From an uncultured Bacteroidales bacterium (GTDB taxonomy: Bacteria; Bacteroidota; Bacteroidia; Bacteroidales; UBA932), in the NCBI GenBank assembly GCA_905235775.1, contig CAJOMY010000062.1:1-9458 (forward strand): DNA of 9,458 nt. The letters run 5' to 3'. Under the pieces are notes generated by a model. That model was not told the origin of the DNA. It did not search any database and saw only the letters and a list, made by a program, of their open reading frames with translations. The translations under genes were made by a program, and so were the position numbers. Below, piece by piece: positions 1-6,263 of the stretch (its first letter is position 1; each line of letters opens with the position of its first letter).

Positions 1-71
1 CGACTGTTGGACAGGACCGCAGGGCCTGGCCAAAAAGGAGGAGTTAGCCGTCCAGCAACCAAGGCGGACAG

Positions 72-115
72 CCCCGCCCTTTCCCGACGTCAGCCCGAAC
101 ACCCCTGGACCACCC
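72..115 (-). other. Cluster of six G-runs on the minus strand (possible G-quadruplex)
   Basis: On the plus strand there are six runs of three or four C at 72-75, 77-79, 83-85, 94-96, 102-105 and 113-115. Read on the minus strand these are G-runs separated by loops of 7, 5, 8, 3 and 1 bases. This is close to the usual G-quadruplex pattern, with one loop a base too long. It lies just beyond the xyl operon terminator. No gene is convincing in bases 1-126, so this is the only structure I can point to there. Whether it folds is inference. Confidence 0.3.
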
Positions 116-126
116 GGACAACTTAC

Positions 127-173
127 AAAAAGAGGATGACCTCAAAGTCCATTGGACTTATTAGTCATCCCCT
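127..173 (-). terminator. Intrinsic terminator of the xylBAE operon
   Basis: On the minus strand, 22 bases after the xylE stop, AGGGGATGAC (173-164) pairs with GTCATCCTCT (140-131) over ten base pairs with one G-U. An internal loop of four bases on each side follows, then a second stem of AAGTCC (159-154) with GGACTT (150-145) around a three-base loop. A run of five T (131-127) comes directly after the outer stem. This is a classical Rho-independent terminator shape and marks the 3' end of the xylose operon. Confidence 0.85.
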
Positions 174-194
174 TTACAGATGCAGGAGGAAAAG

Positions 195-1622
195 CTATTT
201 CGCAGCCTGTTGGCGACTGCGCCACAGCGCAGACATCTCCTCGAGGGTCTTGCCCTTCGTCTCGGGGACCAGCCGCCAAACGAAGAAGGCAGCGACCAGG
301 CACATCGCGCAGTAGAGCCCGTAGGTGAAAGCCGGACTCCAGGTGTAAAGCGGCACGAAGGTGGAACTCACGATGAAGTTCGAAATCCACTGGAAGGCCA
401 CGGCGATCGCCACGGCGGTGCCACGGATCGTGTTCGGGAATATCTCGGAGATGAGTACCCAGCAGATCGGACCCCAGCTGAACATGAAGGAAGCGGAGTA
501 GATCATGATGCTGAGTACGCCGACGATGCCGGGCACGCCCTCGACAGCATCCGCCAGGGCCACACCGAGGGCGCCCAGGGCCATGCCCAGGGAGCCCGTG
601 ATCAGCAGCGGCTTGCGGCCGAGCTTCTCCACGGTGAAAATGGCGACCAGCGTGAAGCTGATGTTCACGATGCCCATCATGACGGTCTGCGTCATCGGAT
701 TGCCCATGCCCATCGACTCGAAGATGCGCGGCGCGAAATACAGCACGGCATTGATGCCGACAAACTGCTGGAACACGCTGAGCATGCAGCCGATGAAGAT
801 GACGATGAAGCCATAGGCCATGAGCTTCTCCTTCTTCTCCACGACGGTGTTCTTGATGTCGGCGAGAATCTGGGAAGCGGCGGTGGAGCCGTTGATGCGG
901 GACAGCACCTGCAGGGCCTTGTCGTCCTGGCCGGACATCACGAGGTAACGCGGCGTCTCCGGGACGAGCAGGATCAGCAGGGTAAAGAGACCCGCCGGCA
1001 CGCACTCGGAGCCGAACATCAGACGCCAGCCCACCTGGTTCGTCCACTCGACGATGGCGGGATCATTCTTGTGCGACTGCAGGATGAGGAAGTTCACGAA
1101 ATACACGACCAGCTGGCCGAAGATGATCGCGAACTGGTTCCAGGACACCAGCGTACCGCGTTTGTTGGCCGGGGCCACTTCGGCGATGTACATCGGGCAG
1201 ATGGCGGAAGCCATGCCGACGCCGATGCCGCCGAGCACGCGATAGAGGTTGAACGCCACCCAGAGGGACTGGGAAGGGACGCCCTTCGGGAAGAACAGGA
1301 ACTCCGGGTAGTAGGAACCGGCCGCGCTCAGGAAGAAGCAGACACCTGCGAAGAACAGGCTCTTCTTGCGTCCGAACTTGCCGGCGAACAGACCGGAGAG
1401 CGCACTGCCGATGATGCAGCCGATCAGTGCGCTGGAGGAGGTGAAGCCGTGAAGGAACTTGGTGTATTCGAAGTCTGAGGCGCCCTCGAAGAACGCCTGC
1501 AGACCTCGTTCTGCACCGGAAATCACGGCCGTATCATATCCGAACAGCAGGCCGCCCAGCACGGCGACGAGCACGATCGAGAACAGATACGCACCAGATC
1601 CTTTGTCTTGCGAAGCAGCCAT
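195..1622 (-). CDS. xylE: D-xylose:proton symporter, MFS sugar porter family
   Basis: A 475-residue inner-membrane transporter of the sugar porter family, close in length to E. coli XylE (491). Family signatures appear in order: GYDTAVISG in helix 1 (28-36), GKFGRKKS in the loop between helices 2 and 3 (81-88), YRVLGGIGVG (127-136), PETPR (221-225), QQFVGIN (285-291), EKLGRKP (332-338) and PETKGKTLEE near the C-terminus (453-462). Residues that bind xylose in E. coli XylE have counterparts here: Gln170, Gln285, Gln286, Asn291, Trp388 and Gln411. Asp30 corresponds to the proton-coupling Asp27, so proton symport rather than facilitated diffusion is likely. It is the last gene of the operon: its ATG shares a base with the xylA stop (TAATG), which suggests translational coupling. 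A related substrate such as glucose or arabinose cannot be excluded from sequence, but the neighbours make xylose by far the best call. Confidence 0.93.
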   Translation of the reverse strand: MAASQDKGSGAYLFSIVLVAVLGGLLFGYDTAVISGAERGLQAFFEGASDFEYTKFLHGFTSSSALIGCIIGSALSGLFAGKFGRKKSLFFAGVCFFLSAAGSYYPEFLFFPKGVPSQSLWVAFNLYRVLGGIGVGMASAICPMYIAEVAPANKRGTLVSWNQFAIIFGQLVVYFVNFLILQSHKNDPAIVEWTNQVGWRLMFGSECVPAGLFTLLILLVPETPRYLVMSGQDDKALQVLSRINGSTAASQILADIKNTVVEKKEKLMAYGFIVIFIGCMLSVFQQFVGINAVLYFAPRIFESMGMGNPMTQTVMMGIVNISFTLVAIFTVEKLGRKPLLITGSLGMALGALGVALADAVEGVPGIVGVLSIMIYSASFMFSWGPICWVLISEIFPNTIRGTAVAIAVAFQWISNFIVSSTFVPLYTWSPAFTYGLYCAMCLVAAFFVWRLVPETKGKTLEEMSALWRSRQQAAK

Positions 1623-2941
1623 TACTTAGCGTAAAGGTTCAGAAGGGTTTCGTACAGCTCCTGCTTGCCGGAAGCGACCTTCGGCTCGCCGTTCTTCTTG
1701 GCATAGTCGTAGAGCTCCTCGAGCGTGGCCTTGCCTTCCTCGAACTTCTTGCCGAGACCGCTGTCAAAGGAAGCGTAGCGCTCCTCGACCATCTTGCAGA
1801 TGGGGCTGTCGGAGAGCACGGAGGCGGCGTTGAGCAGGGCGTGGGCCATGGCGTCCATGGCGCTGATGTGGGCGATGAAGATGTCCTCCGGGTCGGTGGA
1901 GGAACGGCGGAGCTTGGCGTCGAAGTTGGTGCCGCCGTCCTTGAAACCGCCATTGCGGATGATCTGCATCATGGCCTGGGTGAGCTCGTACGGGTCCACC
2001 GGGAACTGGTCGGTATCCCAGCCGTTCTGGGCGTCGCCACGGTTGGCGTCGATGCTGCCCAAGAAACCGTTGTCGACGGCCACGGTGAGCTCGTGCTCGA
2101 AGGTGTGGCCGGCGAGGGTGGCGTGGTTGACCTCGATGTTCACCTTGAAATCCTTGTCAAGACCGTTGGCGCGCAGGAAACCGATCACCGTCTCGGTGTC
2201 GACGTCGTACTGGTGCTTGGTCGGCTCCATCGGCTTCGGCTCGATGAGGAAAGTGCCCTTGAAACCATTGGCACGGGCATAGTCGCGGGCCGCGGTGAGC
2301 ATCTTGGCGAGGTGGTCCTTCTCGCGCTGCATCTGGGTGTTCAGCAGGCTGTAGTAGCCCTCACGGCCGCCCCAGAACACATAACCGGTGCCGCCCAGCT
2401 TGATGGTGGCGTCGATGGCGTTCTTGATCTGGAGCGCGGCGCGGGCGACCACGTCGAACTGCGGGTTGGTGGCGGCGCCGTTCATGTAGCGCTTGTTGCC
2501 GAACACATTGGCGGTACCCCACAGGTTCTTGATGCCGGTCGCTTTCTGCTTCTCGAGGAGATAGTCCGTGATGTCCTTCATGCGGGCCTCATACTCGGCG
2601 ATATCCTCGGTGTCCTCCACCAGGTCGATATCGTGGAAGCAATAATACTCGATGCCCAGCTTCTGCATGATCTCGAAGCCGGCGTCGGCCTTCTCGCGGG
2701 CGCGGGCATAGGGGCAGTCGGCCTTGTCCCACTCATAGCTGCGGGTCTGGCCGCCGAACGGGTCGCCGGACGCCTGACCGAGGGTGTGCCACCAGGCCAT
2801 CGCGAACTTGAGCCAGTCCTTCATCTTCTTGCCGCAGACGATCTGCTCGGCATTGTAATAATGGAAAGCGAGGGGATTCTTGGAATCCTGGCCTTCGAAC
2901 TTGATTTTCCCTATACCAGGGAAGTACTCTTTGTTTGCCAT
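1622..2941 (-). CDS. xylA: Xylose isomerase
   Basis: A 439-residue cytoplasmic TIM-barrel enzyme that interconverts D-xylose and D-xylulose (and D-glucose and D-fructose) using two divalent metal ions. The length fits class II xylose isomerases. The catalytic His-Asp pair is in FHDID (His103, Asp106). Every metal ligand known from E. coli XylA is present at a constant offset of two residues: Glu234 in IEPKPMEPTKHQYD, Glu270 and His273 in NIEVNHATLAGH, Asp298 in SIDANRGD, Asp309 and Asp311 in WDTDQFPVD, and Asp341. No active-site residue is missing. The ATG lies 21 bases after the xylB stop behind an AT-only-but-two-base leader without Shine-Dalgarno sequence, as usual in Bacteroidota. The stop TAA overlaps the xylE ATG by one base. 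Confidence 0.97.
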   Translation of the reverse strand: MANKEYFPGIGKIKFEGQDSKNPLAFHYYNAEQIVCGKKMKDWLKFAMAWWHTLGQASGDPFGGQTRSYEWDKADCPYARAREKADAGFEIMQKLGIEYYCFHDIDLVEDTEDIAEYEARMKDITDYLLEKQKATGIKNLWGTANVFGNKRYMNGAATNPQFDVVARAALQIKNAIDATIKLGGTGYVFWGGREGYYSLLNTQMQREKDHLAKMLTAARDYARANGFKGTFLIEPKPMEPTKHQYDVDTETVIGFLRANGLDKDFKVNIEVNHATLAGHTFEHELTVAVDNGFLGSIDANRGDAQNGWDTDQFPVDPYELTQAMMQIIRNGGFKDGGTNFDAKLRRSSTDPEDIFIAHISAMDAMAHALLNAASVLSDSPICKMVEERYASFDSGLGKKFEEGKATLEELYDYAKKNGEPKVASGKQELYETLLNLYAK

Positions 2942-2962
2942 AATAAAATGATTGATAATTAA

Positions 2963-4441
2963 TTATTTGAGAGTATTTTCAACTTCCTTGCACCAGCGGC
3001 CGTAAGCATCCTCGAGCGGCTGCTTCCAGGCACGCTCCGGCTCGATGACGTCCAGCCGCGTCAGGGTGGAGAACGCCTCCGGGGCGCTCTTGTAAATGCC
3101 CGCACCGAGGGCGGCGCCGCGGGCGGCGCCCAACGAACCGTCGGTGTCGAACAGCTCGATATGCGCGTCGCACAGCGTGGCGAGCGTCGAGCGGAACAGC
3201 GGGCTGAGGAACATGTTGGCCTTGCCGGCGCGGATCACGTCCGGCTTCAGGCCGAGGCCCTTCATGATATCGATGCCGTAGCGGAACGAGAACGCGATGC
3301 CCTCCTGGATGGCGCGCAGCAACTGCGTCCGGCCATGGCGCACCAGGTCGATGCCCACCATGCGGGCATGCGTGGACGCATTGGCGAGGACGCGCTCGGC
3401 GCCGTTGCCGAAGGGCAGCACCAGCAGGCCGTCGGAGCCGGCGGGAGCCGTCGCGGCCACCTCGTTCATCTGCGAGTAGGACAGGTCCGGGAAGAAATGG
3501 CGGTGCGCCCAGGCGTTCATGATGCCGGTGCCGTTGATGCACAGCAGCACGCCCATGCACGGATCCGGAGAGTCGGTGACATGCAGGAAGGTGTTCACGC
3601 GGGACTGCGGATCGGCCTTCGGCACGTCCGTCACGCCGTACACCACGCCGCTGGTGCCCGCCGTCGCGGCGATTTCGCCCGGCTTCAGGACATCCAGCGA
3701 AAAGGCGTTGTTCGGCTGGTCGCCGGCGCGGTACGATACCGGCGTGCCGGCCGGGATGCCCAGCTCCTGCTGGATCGCGGCCGTCGTGTGCGCCTGCACG
3801 CCAAGCGCCGGAACCACTTCGGCGAACTTGTCCGCTTCGATGCCGTAATAGTCGGCCACGAAGTCGGCGCGGCGATTCTCCTTGAAATCCCAGAGTATGC
3901 CTTCGGACAGGCCCGTGGCGGTGGTCGTAACCTCGCCGGTCAGGCGGTAGGCGATGTAGTCGCCCGGAAGCATGAATTTCCAGATCCTGGCATAGATGTC
4001 CGGCTCGTTCCGCTTCACCCAGGCCAGCTTGGATGCCGTGAAATTGCCCGGCGAGTTCAGCAGGTGCTCCATGCAGTGCTCATAGCCAATCCCCTTGAGG
4101 GCTTCGGCGCCCGTCTCGACGGCGCGGGAGTCGCACCAGATGATGGCGTCGCGCACCGGGTTCACATCTTTGTCAACGGCCACCAGGCCGTGCATCTGGT
4201 AGGAGATGCCGATGGACGCCACCTGCGACATGTCGAAGCCGGCAGCGGCCATTTCGCGGATGCCGGCGCACATATATTCCCACCAGGATCTGGGGTCCTG
4301 TTCGGCCCAGCCTTTACGGATGGCCTTGATCGGCGCTTCCGTTTTGGGGTTCGTAGCAGAGCTGATACACTTGCCGCCTGCGATGTCCAGCAGAGCGACC
4401 TTGACGGATGAAGATCCGACGTCAATTCCCAATGAGTACAT
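2963..4441 (-). CDS. xylB: Xylulokinase
   Basis: A 492-residue FGGY-family sugar kinase that phosphorylates D-xylulose to D-xylulose 5-phosphate with ATP, feeding the pentose phosphate pathway. The N-terminal ATPase-fold motif GIDVGSSSVKVALLD spans 5-19. IGISYQMHGLVAVD (77-90) and IIWCDSRAVETG (100-111) are FGGY substrate-side motifs. The catalytic aspartate is Asp241 in AGDQPNNA, and the adenosine/phosphate segment AATAGTSGVVYGV follows at 258-270. RAGKANMFLSP (404-414) sits where xylulokinases usually have GGGAKS-type residues, and GSLGAARGAALGAG (435-448) closes the C-terminal domain. It is the promoter-proximal gene of the xylBAE operon, with a -7 element 24 bases upstream of its ATG. Ribulokinase or glycerol kinase are other FGGY possibilities, but adjacency to xylA settles the assignment. 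Confidence 0.94.
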   Translation of the reverse strand: MYSLGIDVGSSSVKVALLDIAGGKCISSATNPKTEAPIKAIRKGWAEQDPRSWWEYMCAGIREMAAAGFDMSQVASIGISYQMHGLVAVDKDVNPVRDAIIWCDSRAVETGAEALKGIGYEHCMEHLLNSPGNFTASKLAWVKRNEPDIYARIWKFMLPGDYIAYRLTGEVTTTATGLSEGILWDFKENRRADFVADYYGIEADKFAEVVPALGVQAHTTAAIQQELGIPAGTPVSYRAGDQPNNAFSLDVLKPGEIAATAGTSGVVYGVTDVPKADPQSRVNTFLHVTDSPDPCMGVLLCINGTGIMNAWAHRHFFPDLSYSQMNEVAATAPAGSDGLLVLPFGNGAERVLANASTHARMVGIDLVRHGRTQLLRAIQEGIAFSFRYGIDIMKGLGLKPDVIRAGKANMFLSPLFRSTLATLCDAHIELFDTDGSLGAARGAALGAGIYKSAPEAFSTLTRLDVIEPERAWKQPLEDAYGRWCKEVENTLK

Positions 4442-4464
4442 TTCTCAGATTTGTTTCAAGTAGC

Positions 4465-4472
4465 CAAATTTA
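4465..4472 (-). promoter_or_regulatory. Promoter -7 element of the xylBAE operon
   Basis: The minus strand reads TAAATTTG, an exact match to the Bacteroidota -7 consensus TAnnTTTG, 24 bases upstream of the xylB ATG. The expected start of transcription would give a leader of under 20 bases. The -33 position (about 4492-4495) reads GGTG, only half matching TTTG, so an activator may be needed. That last point is inference. Confidence 0.55.
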
Positions 4473-4483
4473 GGAAAAATTAT

Positions 4484-4491
4484 TATATTTG
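4484..4491 (+). promoter_or_regulatory. Promoter -7 element of the tRNA-Gly (and possibly menG) transcript
   Basis: TATATTTG followed by CACC matches the Bacteroidota -7 consensus TAnnTTTG, 62 bases before the mature tRNA 5' end. No clear TTTG is seen at the -33 spacing. A second exact match, TAAATTTG, is at 4506-4513 and could serve instead. One of the two very likely drives the tRNA, since this is the only upstream non-coding DNA. Confidence 0.55.
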
Positions 4492-4505
4492 CACCGTGGT
4501 TGAGT

Positions 4506-4513
4506 TAAATTTG
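4506..4513 (+). promoter_or_regulatory. Alternative -7 element for tRNA-Gly
   Basis: TAAATTTG fits TAnnTTTG, 40 bases before the tRNA. It is flanked by an imperfectly centred inverted repeat TTGAG (4500-4504) and CTCAA (4517-4521). A TTTG occurs 14 bases upstream, shorter than the usual spacing of about 19-21, so this is the weaker candidate of the two plus-strand elements. Confidence 0.3.
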
Positions 4514-4553
4514 TCGCTCAAAGCATTTAGAAATTGATTCAATCGCACACCTG

Positions 4554-4627
4554 GCAGGATTAGCACATCGGTAGTGCATTGGCTTCCCAAGCCAAGGAGG
4601 AGGGTTCGACTCCCTTATCCTGCTCCA
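4554..4627 (+). tRNA. trnG: tRNA-Gly, anticodon CCC, CCA encoded
   Basis: A complete 74-base cloverleaf including encoded CCA. The acceptor stem GCAGGAT (4554-4560) pairs with ATCCTGC (4617-4623). The D stem GCAC/GTGC closes at 4563-4566 and 4574-4577 with a seven-base loop. The anticodon stem TTGGC/GCCAA encloses TTCCCAA, placing anticodon CCC at 4586-4588. A four-base variable loop follows, then the T arm GAGGG-TTCGACT-CCCTT. The discriminator base is T, as in bacterial tRNA-Gly. It reads GGG codons. It lies between the divergent xyl promoter and menG. Confidence 0.96.
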
Positions 4628-4653
4628 AAGTCCGGCCGGCAGCGCCGGACTTT
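4627..4653 (+). terminator. Hairpin between tRNA-Gly and menG (weak terminator or processing structure)
   Basis: AAAGTCCGGC (4627-4636) pairs perfectly with GCCGGACTTT (4644-4653) around a seven-base loop, a ten-base-pair stem. Its first base is the last A of the tRNA CCA. The T-run is only three bases before A, so termination may be incomplete. The menG ATG is 12 bases downstream and there is no room for a separate promoter, so menG transcripts probably pass through this hairpin. Confidence 0.6.
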
Positions 4654-4664
4654 ATCGTTCAGCC

Positions 4665-5372
4665 ATGCAGCAAAAAGAGAAAATCCGACAGATGTTCGAC
4701 GGGATCGCTCCCGGCTACGACCGCCTCAACCACCTGATGTCCCTCGGCGTGGACCGCAGCTGGCGCCGCCGTGCCCTGCGCGAAATCGTCACGCCGGGGC
4801 AGCCGCAGCGCATCCTCGACATCGCCTGCGGCACCGGCGACTTCAGCCTCGCCATCGCGCGCCGCATGCATGCCGACAGCCGCATCACGGGCCTGGATCT
4901 CTCCGAAGGCATGCTGGCCGTGATGCGGGAGAAAGTGGCCCGTGAGGGCCTGCAGGACAGGATCTCCTGCGAGCAGGGGGACAGCGAGGCGATGCGCTTC
5001 GCCGACGGCAGCGTCGACTGCGCCGCCATCGCCTTCGGCATCCGCAATTTCGAACACCGCGAAGCAGCGCTGCGGGAGGTCCTGCGCGTGCTTCGTCCCG
5101 GCGGCCGCCTGGTCATCCTGGAGCTCTCCGTCCCGGAGAACCGTCTCCTGCGATGGGTGTACAATCTTTATTTCATGCACTTCGTGCCCTGGATCGGCGC
5201 ACGGGTCTCCGGCGACAAGGCCGCCTACAAGTACCTCCCGGCTTCGGTGCAGGCTTTCCCGGGCCGGCGCGAATGGACGGCCATCATGACGCGCTGCGGC
5301 TACGCGAATGTCCGCCACCGCGCCTTCACCTTCGGCCTCTGCCGGATGTATGTCGGAGAAAAGAAAAGCTAG
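4665..5372 (+). CDS. menG: Demethylmenaquinone methyltransferase (UbiE/MenG family)
   Basis: A 235-residue SAM-dependent class I methyltransferase that adds the C-methyl group to demethylmenaquinone, the last step of menaquinone synthesis. The N-terminal UbiE signature (FDGIAPGYDRLNHLMSLG, 11-28) is followed by VDRSWRR. SAM motif I is LDIACGTGDFS (51-61), the acidic ribose-binding segment is GLDLSEGML (76-84), and AFGIRNFEHREAALREVLRV is at 123-142. The second UbiE signature RVLRPGGRLVILELS spans 141-155. SGDKAAYKYLPASVQAFP at 182-199 is also typical. Length is normal for the family. Bacteroidota respire with menaquinone, so menG is a better name than ubiE. It starts 12 bases after the hairpin that follows tRNA-Gly, with no Shine-Dalgarno sequence, and is convergent with menA. 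Confidence 0.95.
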   Translation: MQQKEKIRQMFDGIAPGYDRLNHLMSLGVDRSWRRRALREIVTPGQPQRILDIACGTGDFSLAIARRMHADSRITGLDLSEGMLAVMREKVAREGLQDRISCEQGDSEAMRFADGSVDCAAIAFGIRNFEHREAALREVLRVLRPGGRLVILELSVPENRLLRWVYNLYFMHFVPWIGARVSGDKAAYKYLPASVQAFPGRREWTAIMTRCGYANVRHRAFTFGLCRMYVGEKKS

Positions 5373-6262
5373 AGGATCCGGCCCACGCCGGCCAGCAGGG
5401 CGAACAGGAAGGTGCCCATCACCAGCAGCGGGAGCATCGGATCCAGCGCCCGGTCTTCCCGGGACCACACGCCCCTGAGGTGCTGGACGAAAGTCCCCAG
5501 CGAGCACACATACAGGAAATCCAGCCAGCTCTCCGCCGTCTGCACGGCAAAGACCGTCATCAGCACCCAGCCCGCCGCGATCAGCACCGTCTGATAGATG
5601 CGCGCGCGGTGCAAGCCCAGCCGCAAGGCGACGGTGGTACGCGTAGCGGCGTCCGTCTTCATGTCACGGATGTTGTTGACATTCAGCACCCCCACACTGA
5701 AACAGCCGATGGCTGAGGCCGGAAGCAGAAGGCGCCAGTCCCAGTCCAGGCAAGTCAGGAAGTATCCCCCGCAAACGGTCGCCAGCCCGAAGAAGACGAA
5801 GACAAAAATATCTCCGAGCCCGCGGTAGCCGTAGGGATTTTTGCCCAGGGTATAGTGCATCGCCGCCCAGACGGCGGCGGCCCCGAGCATGAGAAATGCG
5901 GGCGGCAGCGGCGCGAAGAGCGTTCCAAAGGCGCTCCATACCATCCCGAAGCCCAGCAGGCAGGACAATGCGGCGAAACAGCCGATCAAGCGTTTCATTT
6001 CGGGAACGGTCATTTCCCCGTCCTGGATGGAATAGTGGATACCCTGCCGGTCGGAGCGGTCCGTACCGGACAGGGTATCCCCCAATTCATTCGAGAGGTT
6101 GCTCAGAATCTGCAGGCTGACCGTCGTCAGGGCCAGCAAGATGACCGTCAGGAAACTGAAATCATGGTCCCTGACCGCCAGCAGCACGCCCAGCGCCACG
6201 CCGGAGAGCGAGAGCGGGAGCGTGCGCAGGCGCATCGATCGGAAGCAGGCCTTCGCCGTCAT
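5369..6262 (-). CDS. menA: 1,4-dihydroxy-2-naphthoate polyprenyltransferase
   Basis: A 297-residue integral-membrane UbiA-superfamily prenyltransferase that joins a polyprenyl diphosphate to 1,4-dihydroxy-2-naphthoate, giving demethylmenaquinone. The first aspartate-rich motif is NELGDTLSGTDRSDR (58-72), with Asp62, Asp68 and Asp71, in the N-E-x-x-D form seen in MenA proteins. The second is NNIRDMKTDAATR (196-208), with Asp200 and Asp204. KNPYGYRGLGDIFVFVFFG (141-159) is the conserved loop between the motifs. Hydrophobic helices alternate along the whole chain, with no signal peptide. The ATG follows the peptidase stop by a single base (TAG-G-ATG), so the two genes are surely cotranscribed. 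Its TAG overlaps the menG TAG on the other strand within CTAG. Its product is the substrate of MenG. Confidence 0.94.
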   Translation of the reverse strand: MTAKACFRSMRLRTLPLSLSGVALGVLLAVRDHDFSFLTVILLALTTVSLQILSNLSNELGDTLSGTDRSDRQGIHYSIQDGEMTVPEMKRLIGCFAALSCLLGFGMVWSAFGTLFAPLPPAFLMLGAAAVWAAMHYTLGKNPYGYRGLGDIFVFVFFGLATVCGGYFLTCLDWDWRLLLPASAIGCFSVGVLNVNNIRDMKTDAATRTTVALRLGLHRARIYQTVLIAAGWVLMTVFAVQTAESWLDFLYVCSLGTFVQHLRGVWSREDRALDPMLPLLVMGTFLFALLAGVGRIL

Positions 6263-6263
6263 C

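Noticed and set aside
36..41. AGGAGG (also at 184-189) as ribosome binding sites on the plus strand
   Set aside because: No start codon follows at a usable distance, and the genes of this genome do not rely on Shine-Dalgarno sequences.
63..78. GGCGG/CCGCC hairpin as a terminator of a plus-strand gene entering from the left
   Set aside because: Only five base pairs and no real T-run; no gene end can be assigned from the few codons visible.
7..315. A 102-codon plus-strand frame at the left end
   Set aside because: It crosses the xyl terminator and the xylE 3' end in antisense, has low-complexity basic and Pro-rich sequence and no promoter or recognisable domain.
180..4411. Long plus-strand frames opposite xylE (180-1478), xylA (1841-2962) and xylB (3161-4411)
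   Set aside because: Each mirrors a gene with intact catalytic motifs and has the skewed Arg/Gly/His/Glu-rich composition of antisense translation. One runs through the operon terminator side.
4533..4543. Palindrome ATTGATTCAAT between the tRNA promoter and the tRNA as an operator
   Set aside because: Eleven bases of AT-rich dyad is readily expected by chance and it matches no operator I know for xylose regulators.
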